From contig OX104114.1 in NCBI GenBank assembly GCA_944474755.1, forward strand, positions 47,681,070-47,745,069: 64,000 nucleotides of DNA, given 5' to 3'. The notes below the pieces were generated by a model that saw only the letters and a program-made list of their open reading frames with translations, did not search any database and was not told where the DNA came from. Position numbers and translations under genes: made by a program. This DNA is from Limnoperna fortunei. Its lineage: Eukaryota; Mollusca; Bivalvia; Mytilida; Modiolidae. Position 1 is the first letter of the stretch, and each line of letters opens with the position of its first letter. Of this stretch, positions 1-64,000 are shown piece after piece.

Positions 1-59
1 AGTTTTGAACTTTGTAATATAATTTTTTGTTTCTATGTATTTTTTAATAATTTTTCCAG

Positions 60-64000
<63,941 letters not shown>

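Overview
The window is a eukaryotic locus, most likely from a bivalve mollusc. It is AT-rich, its introns are large, and they are full of repeat types familiar from bivalves: tRNA-derived SINEs, helitron-like elements with internal tandem repeats, and short TIR elements. The genus cannot be fixed from the sequence. No bacterial-type gene organisation, complete RNA gene, promoter or poly(A) end was found.

Nearly all of it is one interrupted gene on the + strand: UBR4 (p600), the giant N-recognin E3 ubiquitin ligase. I traced 51 consecutive coding exons (60-142 to 63526-63655). Every junction keeps phase and no stop occurs in about 2,290 codons. Both ends run off the window. Residue numbers below count from the first full codon of exon 1. 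Domain order: helical-repeat segment (exons 1-22); acidic linker and UBR box (exons 23-25, residues about 994-1057); serine-rich linker and helices (26-27); WD40-like beta-propeller (28-37); beta-sandwich (38-40); Q/P-rich segment and a second helical region (40-46); acidic linkers with a UIM-like helix (47-48); Ser/Asp/Gly-rich tail (49-51). The UBR box (exons 24-25) and the WD40-like segments identify the gene beyond reasonable doubt.

The introns hold (a) a tRNA-derived SINE family with about seven good copies, most with target-site duplications, plus relics; (b) at least five families of helitron/Helentron-like non-autonomous elements sharing one layout: a 5' terminal hairpin, tandem repeats, an inverted copy of the hairpin arm near the 3' end, and a short 3' tail that usually carries a hairpin; (c) TIR elements: a MULE-like one with a transposase fragment, a CAG..CTG family with 6-bp target duplications, three TA-flanked families and a near-perfect 370-bp palindrome; (d) minisatellites.

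The most unusual pattern is repeated tandem duplication of exon edges with their splice sites (exons 1, 2, 10, 11, 16, 27, 51), plus a SINE whose target duplication copied a 5' splice site (exon 31). At exon 51 the duplication is a 96-bp (32-codon) repeat that stays open in the UBR4 frame to the window end. It either adds 32-residue repeats to the protein or offers a ladder of in-frame alternative 5' splice sites.
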